This document shows positions 1 through 9,032 of a DNA stretch of 64,000 nt, piece after piece. How positions within the stretch are numbered: the first letter of the stretch is position 1; the number at the start of each line of letters is the position of its first letter. Origin of the DNA: Planctomycetota bacterium. Lineage in GTDB: Bacteria; Planctomycetota; SZUA-567; JAKLDR01. The notes below the pieces were generated by a model. That model worked only from the letters and a program-made list of their open reading frames with translations. It was not told where the DNA came from and searched no databases. Made by a program: the position numbers and the translations under genes. The stretch spans positions 1 through 64,000 of the forward strand of contig JAKLDR010000014.1 in assembly GCA_022703445.1 (NCBI GenBank). The letters are read 5' to 3'.

Positions 1-623
1 CGGGCCAGCCACTGGAGCGCGGCCTCGACGGCGCTCTCGGTGGCCTGCGAGCCGCCGAAGCGCCCCACGGCCTTCTTCCGGCCGCCGCCGTCGCGGTAGC
101 CGAAGACTCCGGCCATGCCGCCGCCGCCCACCCCGATCGAGCCGACCGTGCCCGCCCCGCCCAGCGGGATGTCCGAGATGGCGTCCTCGTTGCCGCGGGA
201 GTTCCGGCTGTCCATGTTGTTGTCGGTCTGGAAGGTCTCGGCCTCCTCCATCTTCTCGTGGACGACGACCGGGGCCTCGACCTGGGTATCGGACTGGACC
301 TCCTTGACGTTCCTGAAGATGTCGCGCTTCTTCTGGGGGTCGTACTCCGGCGGCTTCTGCTTGACTATCTCCGTCCTGATGACCACCTCGTCCTGCTTGG
401 CCGGAGCGACAGCTGTCGCAAGCAGGGCGATGAAGAGGAAGAGAACTGCGTGGGTGGCCGCCGAGATCACCCACCAGGGCAGGGCGCCGACCCGGCGGGC
501 CAGCCGTGCGGACCAGTTGGCCTCGCCATCCAGGGGGAGTGTCCCCTCGGCCTGCAGCTGTTCGGCCGGCAGTTGGCTCTGGACTTCCTCGATCGCGGAA
601 CGAAGGTCGGTGGACGTAGCCAT
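1..623 (-). CDS. Membrane-anchored protein leading into a probable alpha/alpha-toroid (squalene-cyclase/prenyltransferase-like) repeat domain, partial
   Basis: The reading frame is open from an ATG at 623 (minus strand) to the window edge, giving 207 codons. AGGAGG lies 7 nt before the ATG. Residues about 50-72 form one membrane segment. Residues 80-160 are charged and low in complexity, with several Glu/Lys/Val stretches. A glycine-rich stretch and then ESAVEAALQWLA follow. From memory, exported proteins of Planctomycetota and related phyla often start their prenyltransferase/squalene-cyclase-like repeat domain this way, so I infer that fold. The repeats themselves lie outside the window. 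It is divergent from the GntR-type regulator, with about 190 bp between the starts. Confidence 0.72.
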   Translation of the reverse strand, partial: MATSTDLRSAIEEVQSQLPAEQLQAEGTLPLDGEANWSARLARRVGALPWWVISAATHAVLFLFIALLATAVAPAKQDEVVIRTEIVKQKPPEYDPQKKRDIFRNVKEVQSDTQVEAPVVVHEKMEEAETFQTDNNMDSRNSRGNEDAISDIPLGGAGTVGSIGVGGGGMAGVFGYRDGGGRKKAVGRFGGSQATESAVEAALQWLA

Positions 624-783
624 CTTTCGCCTCCTCGCCGCCACTCTGGCCGGCGCAGATATGAACGCAAGAAAACACCATGGTTCACGGGAAAATGCCA
701 ACCAGTCAGCATTTCTAACACACAGGATAGCGTATCTTGCGAGACCTCCGGCAATATTGCGAACATTTCGGCATCGTATGGTG

Positions 784-799
784 TATAGCGGTCTAGACC
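784..799 (+). promoter_or_regulatory. Operator-like perfect palindrome GGTCTAGACC next to a possible -10
   Basis: GGTCTAGACC at 790-799 is a perfect 10-bp palindrome, directly after a -10-like TATAGC (784-789) and 15 bp before the regulator's ATG at 815. The same core is known from operators of HutC-type GntR regulators such as DasR and NagR. Autoregulation by the downstream GntR protein is inferred. Confidence 0.5.
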
Positions 800-814
800 A
801 GTTTGGAGGTCATG

Positions 815-1921
815 ATGACCACGCGGGCAAGAGTTCCAGGACTCAAAGAGGATGAGGTTGCGGCCAGCATACGAAGACAGATAGCATTGGGTAAGCTGCT
901 GCCCGGGGCCTGCCTGCCTTCTGAGCGTGAGCTCAGCCAGATGCTCAAGGTCAGCCGTGTGACTGTGCGCAACGGCCTGGGCAAGCTGGTCGCGGAGGGG
1001 CTGGTCAGGCGGCGGCCGGCGCGCGGCTACTTTCTGCGCTCGGCAGAGGAGGAATCCGGGGGTGACCGGCCGCCCGCACTGCTCTTCCTGCACAGCGAGC
1101 CGGAGACCCGCTACGACGCAAAGTACCACCCGGGACTCTGGGAGGGGGCGCGCGAGGAGGCCGCGCGTCACGGCCGGCTGACGGTGATCAGCCACATGGG
1201 CGAGCGCGACCTGGCTGCCGGGCGGGCCGCGGAGTTCGCCCGGGTGGCCAGCGGGATCCTCTGTGACCACGGCGAGCGCAAATCGGTCGCGGCGCTGCTG
1301 GCCGCCGGCCTCGCCGTGGTCCGGACCGGCTACCACGCCGATGGGCTGGCGGTTGACGCCATCGTGCAGGACAACGCCGGCGGCATCGCCCAGGCGGTGG
1401 CCTACCTCCACGACCGCGGGCACCGGCGGATCGGCTACCTGGACACGTCCGCGGACATGCATCGCATGGGGCGGCCGGCGCTCCACGCCGAGGCGCGCTG
1501 CTCGACGTTCGTCGGCGAGTGCAGCCGGCTGGGGATCGGTCCGGAGCGCGAACTCATCGCCGCCGTCCCGTGGCTGGGCGGCGAGGACCCGGTCCCTGCC
1601 GAACGCATCATCCGGGCCGGGGCCACGGCGATGGTCGTGCCCTTCCAGCCGCAGCAGGTCGGCGTGCTTCAGGCCATGAGAAACCTGGGCCTGGCGCCCG
1701 GCGGTGCCTTCGAGATGGTGGCCTGGGGGCTGGCGCCGGGCCTGTGGGACGGCCTGCCGGCGCCGGCGCACGTCGAATGGAGCCCGGTGCAGATGGGCCG
1801 GGAGGCCGTGCGCCGGCTGCTGCTGCGCATGGAGCGGCCGGACGTCGAGCCGGTCACCGTGGTCATCCCGGCCCGGCTGGTCGAGGGCGGGGCCCAGCCA
1901 CGGAAGCAGGAGGAAGCATGA
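815..1921 (+). CDS. GntR-type winged-helix regulator with LacI/GalR-like ligand domain
   Basis: 368 aa. Residues about 10-75 are a GntR winged helix, recognisable from LLPGACLPSERELSQ and VSRVTVRNGL. From about residue 85 the protein looks like a periplasmic-binding/LacI-type sensor, as in AraR, which normally binds a sugar. The ATG at 815 is preferred over the upstream TTG at 803 and ATG at 812 because GGAGG (805-809) sits 5 nt before it. It overlaps the next gene by ATGA, so the two are probably translationally coupled. It probably controls the secreted NHL proteins downstream, and itself through the palindrome at 790-799. The ligand is unknown. Confidence 0.85.
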   Translation: MTTRARVPGLKEDEVAASIRRQIALGKLLPGACLPSERELSQMLKVSRVTVRNGLGKLVAEGLVRRRPARGYFLRSAEEESGGDRPPALLFLHSEPETRYDAKYHPGLWEGAREEAARHGRLTVISHMGERDLAAGRAAEFARVASGILCDHGERKSVAALLAAGLAVVRTGYHADGLAVDAIVQDNAGGIAQAVAYLHDRGHRRIGYLDTSADMHRMGRPALHAEARCSTFVGECSRLGIGPERELIAAVPWLGGEDPVPAERIIRAGATAMVVPFQPQQVGVLQAMRNLGLAPGGAFEMVAWGLAPGLWDGLPAPAHVEWSPVQMGREAVRRLLLRMERPDVEPVTVVIPARLVEGGAQPRKQEEA

Positions 1922-4575
1922 ACTATCGTGCGGCTGCGTTCCTTGCGGCGGCGGCGTTCGGAGCCTGTGCTCTGGCGGGCGAGCCGACGGTGTCGGGCTT
2001 CGCTGCGAAGCCGGCGGTTACCAAGGACGGCGAGAAGCTGAAGATCGCCTTCGCCGTCTCCGCGCCGACCGACGTCGAGGTGGCGGTGCTCGACGCCAAG
2101 GGCGCGGTCGTCCGCCACCTGGCCGCGGGGCTCCTCGGCAAGGAGGCGCCGGCGCCGTTCAAGAAGGACGCGCTGGCCCAGGAGGTCGTCTGGGACGGCA
2201 AGGACGATGCCGGCAAGGCCGCCGCCGGCGGACCGTTCAAGGCCCGGGTGCGCCTCGGGCTCAAGTCGGAGCTCGACGCCATCCTCGGCTGGGACGGCCA
2301 GACCTTCGGCACCTGGCTGGTGGGCCTGGCAGTCGACGCCAAGGGCGAGGTCTACACCCTCGACGCCGAGGCGCGCATGAAGGTCTTCTCGCGAGAGGGC
2401 AAGTACCTGCGCACCATCATGCCCTACCCGGCGGGGCTCCCCAAGGAGCGGACCGCCTCGGTGGGGCAGCTGGAGGTCGACGGCCAGACCCTGCCGGTGG
2501 TCTACAACCTGCACCCCCCGGTGGCGACCGACGGCATCGCCTGCGTCTATCCCATGACCAACGGGCTGGTCAAGCAGAACATGGCCTTCACGGCCCGCGG
2601 CAATCTCGTCCTGGTCAGCGCCATGGGCACCTACGTGGAACACGGCCCGATGCGCCACCTCCTGACGGTCTCGCCGGCCGGCGGGGCGCCGGAGGGGCTG
2701 CCCTGCGTGGGGCCGAAGGTCCGCGAGGCGCCCGGCTACATCGGCGGCGCCGGAGAACGCGGCACGCCCTGGTTCGACCACCTGGCCGCCAGCCCCGAGG
2801 GCGAATGGATCTACTTCGTCCAGGCCTCGGACGCCTCGCGGCTCAAGCGCGCCCACGGCGTCTACCGTCTGAAGTGGAGCGATGCCAGGCTCGGCGAGCC
2901 CTTCGTCGGGCAGAAGGAGGCCGGCAAGGACGACGAGCACTTCGACGACCCCCAGGGCGTGGCCGTCGACAAGGCCGGCAACCTCTACGTCTGCGACCGG
3001 GGCAACAACCGCGTGGTCGTGTTCTCGGCCGAGGGCAAGCGCCTCGGGCAGTTCGCGGCCGACAAGCCCGAGCAGATCGCGGTGCACCCGCAGAGCGGCG
3101 AGATCTACCTGCTCTCCAGGCCCAAGCAGGCCAAGATGCTCCCCGACGCCACCACGGTGGTGCGCAAGTTCACGGCCTGGGGCAAGGGCGAGGTCAAGGA
3201 GCGGCTGTCCATGCCGCTCAAGAACACCGAGTTCATCGCGCTCGACCCGGCCGCCGAGCCGCCGATCCTGTGGGCCGCGGTCCAGCCCGGGTGGAACGCG
3301 ATCATGGACGTGATGCCGCTGGTCGACCGCGGCGACAAGCTCGAGGCCGGTCCGCGTATCAACGGCCGCGACGGCCTGGAGTGCCCGGCGACCATCGCCG
3401 CCGACCCGGCCCGCGCGCGGCTTCTGGTCCGGGAGCGCGACCACAACCTCGGCCGCCGCGGCATGATTACCGTCGACCTGGCCTCCGGCAAGAAAGCACC
3501 GTTCATGAAGGACGGCAAGGGCCCAGGCGGCATGCCCGGGCTGGTCTTCGCGCTGGACCGGGACGGCAACATCTACGCCGGCCCGGACTTCGCCAGAGTG
3601 GGCCTCCACCGCTTCGGGCCCGACGGCGCGCCGCTGCCCTTCCCCGCGACCGGCAAGAACCATGTGGACTGGGACCCGGTGGAGGGCTCCAACCCCGCGC
3701 GGGGCATCGCCGTGGCTCCGAGCGGCGATATCTACATCATGTACAACAGCCGGCGGCACGAAGCCTGCCAGCTGGACGTCTACGGCCCGGACGGCAAGCT
3801 CAAGAAGGCCGGCATCATCGGCGGCATCGACCGGGGCGCGTGCGGCGTGGGCGTTGACGCCGCGGGCAACATCTACCTCGGGGCCAACCTCAAGACCAAG
3901 GAGCGGCCCTACCAGGACGGCTTCGCCGGCCAGGTGCCGGGCAGGAACTGGTGGTTCTGGTACGACGCCAAGAGCAAGCCGGAGCTGTTCGGAGACCGCC
4001 CGGCGCCGTGGATCTACCCCTACTACAACCCCTACCTCTACCACTGGGGCGGCATCCTGAAGTTCGGGCCGGAGGGCGGGGGCATCTACGGCCTGCGTCC
4101 GGCGAACAAGAAGGTCGAGGACCCCTTCACTGCGGCGGCCAAGGCGCCGGCCGGCGCGCAGGACTTCCAGGCCGCGCTCCTCGACGCCGATGTCAAGGTC
4201 AGCGGTCACCAGTGGTACCGGCAGGGCTTCGGGCCGGTGGCCAGCAACGTCTGCCGTTGGGGCGACCCGGGCTGCAACTGCGCGCTCGCCACTTTCGCGG
4301 TCGACGGCTTCGGGCGGACCTTCGCCCCCAACCCGTTCCGGTTCACGGTGGAAGTCCTGGATCCCGGCGGTAACATGTTCTCGCGCATCGGCGGCTACGG
4401 CAACGCCGACAGCCGCGGCGCCAAGAGCGCCGTGCCCAAGCCCGAGATCGCCTTCGCCCGGCCGAGCTTCGTGTCGTTGGCCGGGGACAAGCTCTACGTG
4501 TCCGACACGGTCAACCAGCGGATTGTGGTGGTCAAGCTGGGAGCGGCGGCGGAGGAGACGGTGGCGGTGCCGTGA
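1918..4575 (+). CDS. Exported protein with FlgD-like Ig domain and NHL-type beta-propeller
   Basis: 885 aa, with a signal peptide ending near ALA-GEP (residue about 21). Residues about 45-125 resemble the FlgD Ig-like fold: VAVLDAKGAVVRHLAAG followed by VWDGKDDAGK. The rest is a propeller with NHL repeats, for example DPQGVAVDKAGNLYVCDRG and, near the C-terminus, LYVSDTVNQRIVVV. The ATG at 1918 overlaps the regulator's stop (ATGA) and has AGGAGG upstream. It is probably an extracytoplasmic binding or scaffold protein; no catalytic motif was recognised. The FlgD-like module is closely repeated in the next gene. Confidence 0.8.
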   Translation: MNYRAAAFLAAAAFGACALAGEPTVSGFAAKPAVTKDGEKLKIAFAVSAPTDVEVAVLDAKGAVVRHLAAGLLGKEAPAPFKKDALAQEVVWDGKDDAGKAAAGGPFKARVRLGLKSELDAILGWDGQTFGTWLVGLAVDAKGEVYTLDAEARMKVFSREGKYLRTIMPYPAGLPKERTASVGQLEVDGQTLPVVYNLHPPVATDGIACVYPMTNGLVKQNMAFTARGNLVLVSAMGTYVEHGPMRHLLTVSPAGGAPEGLPCVGPKVREAPGYIGGAGERGTPWFDHLAASPEGEWIYFVQASDASRLKRAHGVYRLKWSDARLGEPFVGQKEAGKDDEHFDDPQGVAVDKAGNLYVCDRGNNRVVVFSAEGKRLGQFAADKPEQIAVHPQSGEIYLLSRPKQAKMLPDATTVVRKFTAWGKGEVKERLSMPLKNTEFIALDPAAEPPILWAAVQPGWNAIMDVMPLVDRGDKLEAGPRINGRDGLECPATIAADPARARLLVRERDHNLGRRGMITVDLASGKKAPFMKDGKGPGGMPGLVFALDRDGNIYAGPDFARVGLHRFGPDGAPLPFPATGKNHVDWDPVEGSNPARGIAVAPSGDIYIMYNSRRHEACQLDVYGPDGKLKKAGIIGGIDRGACGVGVDAAGNIYLGANLKTKERPYQDGFAGQVPGRNWWFWYDAKSKPELFGDRPAPWIYPYYNPYLYHWGGILKFGPEGGGIYGLRPANKKVEDPFTAAAKAPAGAQDFQAALLDADVKVSGHQWYRQGFGPVASNVCRWGDPGCNCALATFAVDGFGRTFAPNPFRFTVEVLDPGGNMFSRIGGYGNADSRGAKSAVPKPEIAFARPSFVSLAGDKLYVSDTVNQRIVVVKLGAAAEETVAVP

Positions 4576-4593
4576 TTGGGACGAGCGTGTTTG

Positions 4594-4673
4594 GGTGTGT
4601 GGGTGTGGGTGAGCGGATGGGCACGGCCACCTTGGCCCTCAAACACTCGCATACTCACCCACCCACACACGCC
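4594..4673. repeat. GT-rich imperfect inverted repeat between the two NHL genes
   Basis: GTGTGTGGGTGTGGGTGAG near 4595 pairs with the complement of ATACTCACCCACCCACACAC (4651-4670), apart from a 2-nt bulge. There is no T-tract, so it may be an RNA hairpin modulating expression between the two genes rather than a classical terminator. Confidence 0.5.
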
Positions 4674-4697
4674 CCCTCCCGACATGGAAGGATGGCA

Positions 4698-7205
4698 ATG
4701 ATGCGAATTACCCTGGCATGCGCGTTGGCCTGGAACCTGGCCGTTGCCTTCTCCTCCGCCGGTGAGCCGGAGGCGCCCAGGGTGCCGGTTGTCGCCCAGG
4801 CGCCGGCGGTCGACGGCGAGCTCGGCGACGAGTCCTGGAAGGGGGCCGCGGTCTTCAAGATCGACGGCTGGTGCGACGCGGCCCGCCGCGAGAAGGGCGA
4901 GAAGCCCAGGGACGCCGCCGAGGCCCGGATGGTCACCGACCGCGAGAACCTCTACGTCAGCTTCCGCTGCGAGGAGCCGCACGCCGACGGGCCCTGGCTC
5001 TTCGACGGGATCGACGCCAACCTCAAGAAGCGGAACTACCAGGTCCTGGCCGGGGACTACTGCGCGCTGGCCCTGGACCTGGGGCGGTTCGGCTTCTACA
5101 ACTACTACTTCATCGCAGTCAGTCCCAAGGGCGAGATCTACCGCAGCTTCACCTGGCCGCACCGCTACGACCTGGTGCTGACCGAGGCCGGACTGCCGGC
5201 CGTCCAGGGCGCGGCCAGGATCGACAAGGCCGGCAAGTGCTGGACAGCGGAGCTCAAGATCCCGATCGCCGAGCTGCTGCGCCACCCCAAGGACGGCATC
5301 CCCAAGACCGTCGGCGCCGACCTGCGCCGGGTGCAGTGGGGCGCCGACCGCGGGCAGCAGAAGTTCGCGGTCTACTGGACGGGCATGGCCCTGGTCGAGA
5401 AGCGCGCCCAGAACCTCCAGTACGACCACATGGCCACCTGGCGGCCGCTCTTCAAGACCTACCCGGCCTACTCCACCGCCTATGCCTGCGGGGACGGCTG
5501 GACCCAGCTGGCCCTGCCTGAGGGGTTCGGCCCGATTTCGCTGGAGGCCGGCACCATCGACAGCCGGGTGATAAGCGGGCAGGGCGCCCGGCTGACCGGC
5601 CACGTGGCCGCCCGGGTGGGCTGGGACCTCTCCCGGCGCGACAAGATCGCCAGGGAGATGGACGCGCCGCGCATGGAGTACTGGGACGACCTGCGTCCGG
5701 AGCACCCCGCGGGCAAGCCCGAGATCGTGCCGGCGGAGGCGGCCGGCAAGGCCCGCGAGCCGGGGAGCTTCGCGGCCAAGCCCTCGGCCAAGGCCGTCGA
5801 TGGCGCCAGGCGCATCGCCTTCAAGGCCGCCGCGCCGACCGACTGCGCCGTGGCGGTCCTGGACGCGCAGGGCAAGATCGTCCGGCACCTGGCCGCCGGA
5901 GTCCTGGGCGAGCGCGCCCCGGAGCCCCTGAAGAAGGGCACGCTCGAGCAGGAGCTGGAGTGGGACGGCAAGGACGATGACGGCAAGCCGGTGCCGCCGG
6001 GGGCCTACAGGGCCAGCGTGTCGCTGGGCCTGAAGGCCAGGTTCGACCTTGCCATCGAGCTCAAGAAGGAGTGGGTGGACAAGGACAAGTGGCCGGAGGG
6101 GCTGGACGTCGAGAATCTGCCCGCGCCGCCCGACGTCAGCAAGGCCTGGCCCCCGAGCCACAGCGGCTACGCCTTCGGCGGCGTCAACTTCCTGGGCATC
6201 GACCGCGCCCGCGAGGAGCTCTACGTCCAGAACCGCTTCGTCCACGACGGCGCCAGCGGCAAGCTGCTGCGCGAGTACAAGCCCGCCGGCCCGCCGGGCG
6301 CGCCCTTCGGCGGGCGGTTCGGCAACGGGGAACTGGCCGTCGGGCCGGACGGGCTGATCTGCATGTCCGGCTCCAACGAGCTCTGGCGCTTCGATCGCGA
6401 GGGCAAGCCGGCCGACTTCCCGGCGGTGGGGCGCTGCTTCATCCCCGAACTCTGGGGCGGGCACGCCAACCCGCACCGCGGCCTGGCCGCCGGTCCCGAC
6501 GGCAGCATCTACAAGCTGCACCATTACCTGACCCACTCCAACACCTCCCACCAGGTCACCCGGATCGGACCCGACGGGCGCATCAAGGCCTACGGGTTCA
6601 TCGAGCTGCACTGCCCGGCGGCCGGGGTCAAGGTCGACCGGAGGGGCAACGTCTACGTGGGCGTCACCGTCCAGCCCGCCGGCGCCATGCCGCCCGGGGA
6701 CCTGGCCGGGAAGCTCCCCGAGGAGCTCCGCGCCAAGTACCCGCGGCTCTACGGATCGATCCTGAAGTTCGGCCCGGCCGGCGGCGCGGTCCGGCCCGAG
6801 CCCAAGGGCGAACTGGTTTCGCCGGGGGCCCGGGGCATGGAGCCCTTCACGGCCGAGGGGGCCCTGTGGGCCCGCCCCGGCTTCTCGCCGATCCTCTCGC
6901 GCATCGCCGACAAGAGTGGCGGCCCGGGCTGCGCCTGCCGGAACGGCCGTTTCGACCTGGACGACTTCGGGCGGCTGTTCGTCCCCGACGCGGTCGGCGG
7001 CCGCGTGGAGGTGCTCGACGCCAACGCCAACACCGTGATCCGGTTCGGCAGCCGCGGCCGGCCGGATGCCGGCGGGACCGAGCTGGGCTGGGGCACGCAG
7101 GTGGCCGTCTCCGACCAGGCCTGCTACGTGGCCGACTACCTGCGCCACCGCGTGGTCCGCGCCAAGCTGGAATACGACGCCCGGGAGACCTGCCCGCTGC
7201 CCTGA
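4698..7205 (+). CDS. Exported CBM9-like / FlgD-like / NHL-propeller protein
   Basis: 835 aa. The start ATG at 4698 is chosen for GGAAGG 6 nt upstream; it gives a signal peptide MMRITLACALAW... ending near residue 22. Residues about 25-240 look like a family-9 carbohydrate-binding-module fold (VDGELGDESWKGAA, then MVTDRENLYVSFRCEEP). A FlgD-like Ig domain at about 355-450 (VAVLDAQGKIVRHLAAG, EWDGKDDDGK) comes next, then a propeller with NHL-like blades. It is paralogous with the preceding gene over the FlgD and propeller parts. A role in handling extracellular carbohydrate is inferred; no enzyme motif was seen. Confidence 0.8.
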   Translation: MMRITLACALAWNLAVAFSSAGEPEAPRVPVVAQAPAVDGELGDESWKGAAVFKIDGWCDAARREKGEKPRDAAEARMVTDRENLYVSFRCEEPHADGPWLFDGIDANLKKRNYQVLAGDYCALALDLGRFGFYNYYFIAVSPKGEIYRSFTWPHRYDLVLTEAGLPAVQGAARIDKAGKCWTAELKIPIAELLRHPKDGIPKTVGADLRRVQWGADRGQQKFAVYWTGMALVEKRAQNLQYDHMATWRPLFKTYPAYSTAYACGDGWTQLALPEGFGPISLEAGTIDSRVISGQGARLTGHVAARVGWDLSRRDKIAREMDAPRMEYWDDLRPEHPAGKPEIVPAEAAGKAREPGSFAAKPSAKAVDGARRIAFKAAAPTDCAVAVLDAQGKIVRHLAAGVLGERAPEPLKKGTLEQELEWDGKDDDGKPVPPGAYRASVSLGLKARFDLAIELKKEWVDKDKWPEGLDVENLPAPPDVSKAWPPSHSGYAFGGVNFLGIDRAREELYVQNRFVHDGASGKLLREYKPAGPPGAPFGGRFGNGELAVGPDGLICMSGSNELWRFDREGKPADFPAVGRCFIPELWGGHANPHRGLAAGPDGSIYKLHHYLTHSNTSHQVTRIGPDGRIKAYGFIELHCPAAGVKVDRRGNVYVGVTVQPAGAMPPGDLAGKLPEELRAKYPRLYGSILKFGPAGGAVRPEPKGELVSPGARGMEPFTAEGALWARPGFSPILSRIADKSGGPGCACRNGRFDLDDFGRLFVPDAVGGRVEVLDANANTVIRFGSRGRPDAGGTELGWGTQVAVSDQACYVADYLRHRVVRAKLEYDARETCPLP

Positions 7206-7237
7206 GGCGGCGGGGCCGAGGATGAAGGAGATGCTTG

Positions 7238-8713
7238 ATGCTGCTGCGATCCCGAGCAGTCCAGGCCGCGGCCGTGGCCGGGGCGGTCCTGGCCATTGGT
7301 TGGTCTGCGGCCCGGTCCGCTGAGGTTCCCGTGGTCGAGAACCCGAGAATCACCACGGACCAGTCGGTGGACTGCTCCACCGTCGACGGCATCCTCAAGG
7401 GCATCATCCGCGACGGCATGACCGACGAGGAGAAGGTCCTGGCGGTCTTCAACTTCGTACGCCGGGTCATCTACCACGGCGATGGTCCGCGGGAGGAGGC
7501 CTACAACCTCTTTCGCATGATCAATGTCCACGGGCACGGCAGCTGCCTGCGCCAGACCACGCCGATGTGGGTGCTCTTGAGCAAGCTCGGCTACAAGTGC
7601 CGCGGCTGGGCCACCGGCGGGCACCACTGCATCCAGGTCTTCTACGGCGAGCGGTGGCACCTGCTCGACCCGCACATGAACTTCTACGTCTACGACCGCG
7701 GCGAGCCGCGGGCCATCGCCAGCATCGAGCAGATCCGGGCCGACCTGACCCTGGCCAGCGACGCGGTCAAGGAGAACCGCGCCTGCCCCGGCTTCCTGCT
7801 CTGCGGTGACGGCGTCTCGACCTTCGCCACCAAGGACGGCTGGGAGGACCTGGGCGACTTCCCCGAGGGCAAGAAGTACACGCCGGTCATCAACGAACCC
7901 TTCGGCGGCATCGCCCTGCGCCGCGGCGAGACCTACATCCGGACCTGGATGCCCGGGCCGTACTGGTACCAGAAGGGCTCTCCCAGGAAGGGCGAGGCGC
8001 CCCGCCACGGCTGCGGCGGCGCCGACCGCAAGGACGCGGTCAACTGGCCGCTCTACGAGCCGCACGAGGCCAACGGAAAGTTCCGCCACTGGGGCGCCGG
8101 CCGGCTGGTCTACGCGCCGGACCTCAAGGGCGACCACTGGACCGACGCGGCCGTGGAGAAGACCAACCTGGCCGGCGGCAAGGAGGGCCTCGCGCCCGCC
8201 GAGGCCGGCAAGGACGGCGAGGTCGTCCTCGCGGTCAACTGTCCGTACGTGATCACCGCCGGGGAGCTGAAGCTCTCTGCCAGCGGTGAAGGCAAGCCAG
8301 CTGCCGCGGTCAGCCGCGATGCCGGCAAGACCTGGCAGGCGCTGGAGCTCGCCGCCGCCGACGGCAAGCTCACCAGCCTCTTCCGCGAGCAGGTCGACGG
8401 TTGCTTCGAGGGCTACCGGCTGAAGCTGACGATCCCGGCGAAGACCGCGGTGGCCTCCCTGGAACTGACCAGCCACTTCCAGCTCAATCCGTACTCGCTA
8501 CCGTATTTGGTGCCGGGAAAAAACGTCATCCGGGTCGAGGCCGCGCGCTTCGGCGCGCCGCTGGCCCTGACCTACAACTGGGCGGAGGGCGAGGGCTGGA
8601 AGGACGCCAAGTCGGCGACCAAGACCTTCGAGAAGAGCGGCACGTTCGAGATCGAAACCATCGGGCCAAAATACCCGCGGATGACTTCGCTGGTCTTACA
8701 AGTCGCGCCCTGA
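7238..8713 (+). CDS. Exported transglutaminase-like (papain-fold) protein
   Basis: 491 aa with an N-terminal signal segment ending near AARSA (residue 28). The transglutaminase core carries a plausible Cys-His-Asp triad: Cys103 in HGHGSC, His129/130 in ATGGHHC, and Asp144 in HLLDPHM. The C-terminal 200 residues are beta-rich and unassigned. The ATG at 7238 has AAGGAG 7 nt upstream; a TTG 3 nt earlier is less likely. It is co-directional with the two NHL-protein genes and 32 nt behind the second, so probably the third gene of that operon. The family includes proteases and amidases; the activity here is unknown. Confidence 0.8.
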   Translation: MLLRSRAVQAAAVAGAVLAIGWSAARSAEVPVVENPRITTDQSVDCSTVDGILKGIIRDGMTDEEKVLAVFNFVRRVIYHGDGPREEAYNLFRMINVHGHGSCLRQTTPMWVLLSKLGYKCRGWATGGHHCIQVFYGERWHLLDPHMNFYVYDRGEPRAIASIEQIRADLTLASDAVKENRACPGFLLCGDGVSTFATKDGWEDLGDFPEGKKYTPVINEPFGGIALRRGETYIRTWMPGPYWYQKGSPRKGEAPRHGCGGADRKDAVNWPLYEPHEANGKFRHWGAGRLVYAPDLKGDHWTDAAVEKTNLAGGKEGLAPAEAGKDGEVVLAVNCPYVITAGELKLSASGEGKPAAAVSRDAGKTWQALELAAADGKLTSLFREQVDGCFEGYRLKLTIPAKTAVASLELTSHFQLNPYSLPYLVPGKNVIRVEAARFGAPLALTYNWAEGEGWKDAKSATKTFEKSGTFEIETIGPKYPRMTSLVLQVAP

Positions 8714-8734
8714 AGGGCCGCCCGTCCCGTCAGG

Positions 8735-8927
8735 GGCATCGTGCCCTTCGAGGGCACCAAGGTCTTCCCGCTCTTCCCGTTCCTGTCGGCGCCGGAGCGC
8801 CAGGCCGGTTGACTGGCCGGCGGCATATGTCCCCCGCCGCGCGTCGTTGGCCTCGCTCTGGCCCAAGGAGGTCGGGGACAAGGTGCTCAGGAACTGGACG
8901 GAGTACGGATATCCCGCGGAGGAGTAA
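8735..8927 (+). pseudogene. Decayed C-terminal coding remnant with a frameshift
   Basis: Two adjoining frames read like normal protein with this genome's codon use. From 8735 one reads GIVPFEGTKVFPLFPFLS and ends at TGA 8810. In another frame, from about 8811, DWPAAYVPRR...LWPKEVGDKVLRNW runs to TAA at 8925-8927. One frameshift would join them. There is no start codon or ribosome-binding site, so I read it as the tail of a lost gene. The first 25 codons could partly be chance, because they overlap a small hairpin (GTGCCCT TCG AGGGCAC, 8741-8757). Confidence 0.45.
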
Positions 8928-8935
8928 CGGCCGAC

Positions 8936-9030
8936 GAACGACGAACCGCAGAACACCGAATGTCGAATGTAGAATGATGAAGTACTTCTGACTTCTTCAT
9001 TCAGTGTTCGACATTCTGCGGTTCGCTGTT
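8936..9030. repeat. Imperfect palindromic intergenic repeat between convergent genes
   Basis: The left arm (about 8940-8982, containing CGAACCGCAGAA and AATGATGAAG) pairs with the right arm (about 8991-9030, containing CTTCTTCATTCAG and TTCTGCGGTTCG). It lies between convergent transcription units and could act as a bidirectional terminator. It also looks like a dispersed repeat type often seen in environmental genomes. No second copy was seen in this window. Confidence 0.6.
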
Positions 9031-9032
9031 AG

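Noticed and set aside
1669..4209. Long open frame on the minus strand opposite the first NHL gene (846 codons)
   Set aside because: It is a GC-driven shadow. The plus-strand gene has recognisable domains, a signal peptide and a ribosome-binding site; the antisense product is Ala/Arg/Gly/Val-rich without motifs. The same applies to long minus-strand frames at 4494-7148 and 7136-8476.
8741..8757. Terminator after the transglutaminase gene
   Set aside because: GTGCCCT/AGGGCAC forms a small hairpin, but no T-tract follows, and the region seems to be part of a coding remnant.
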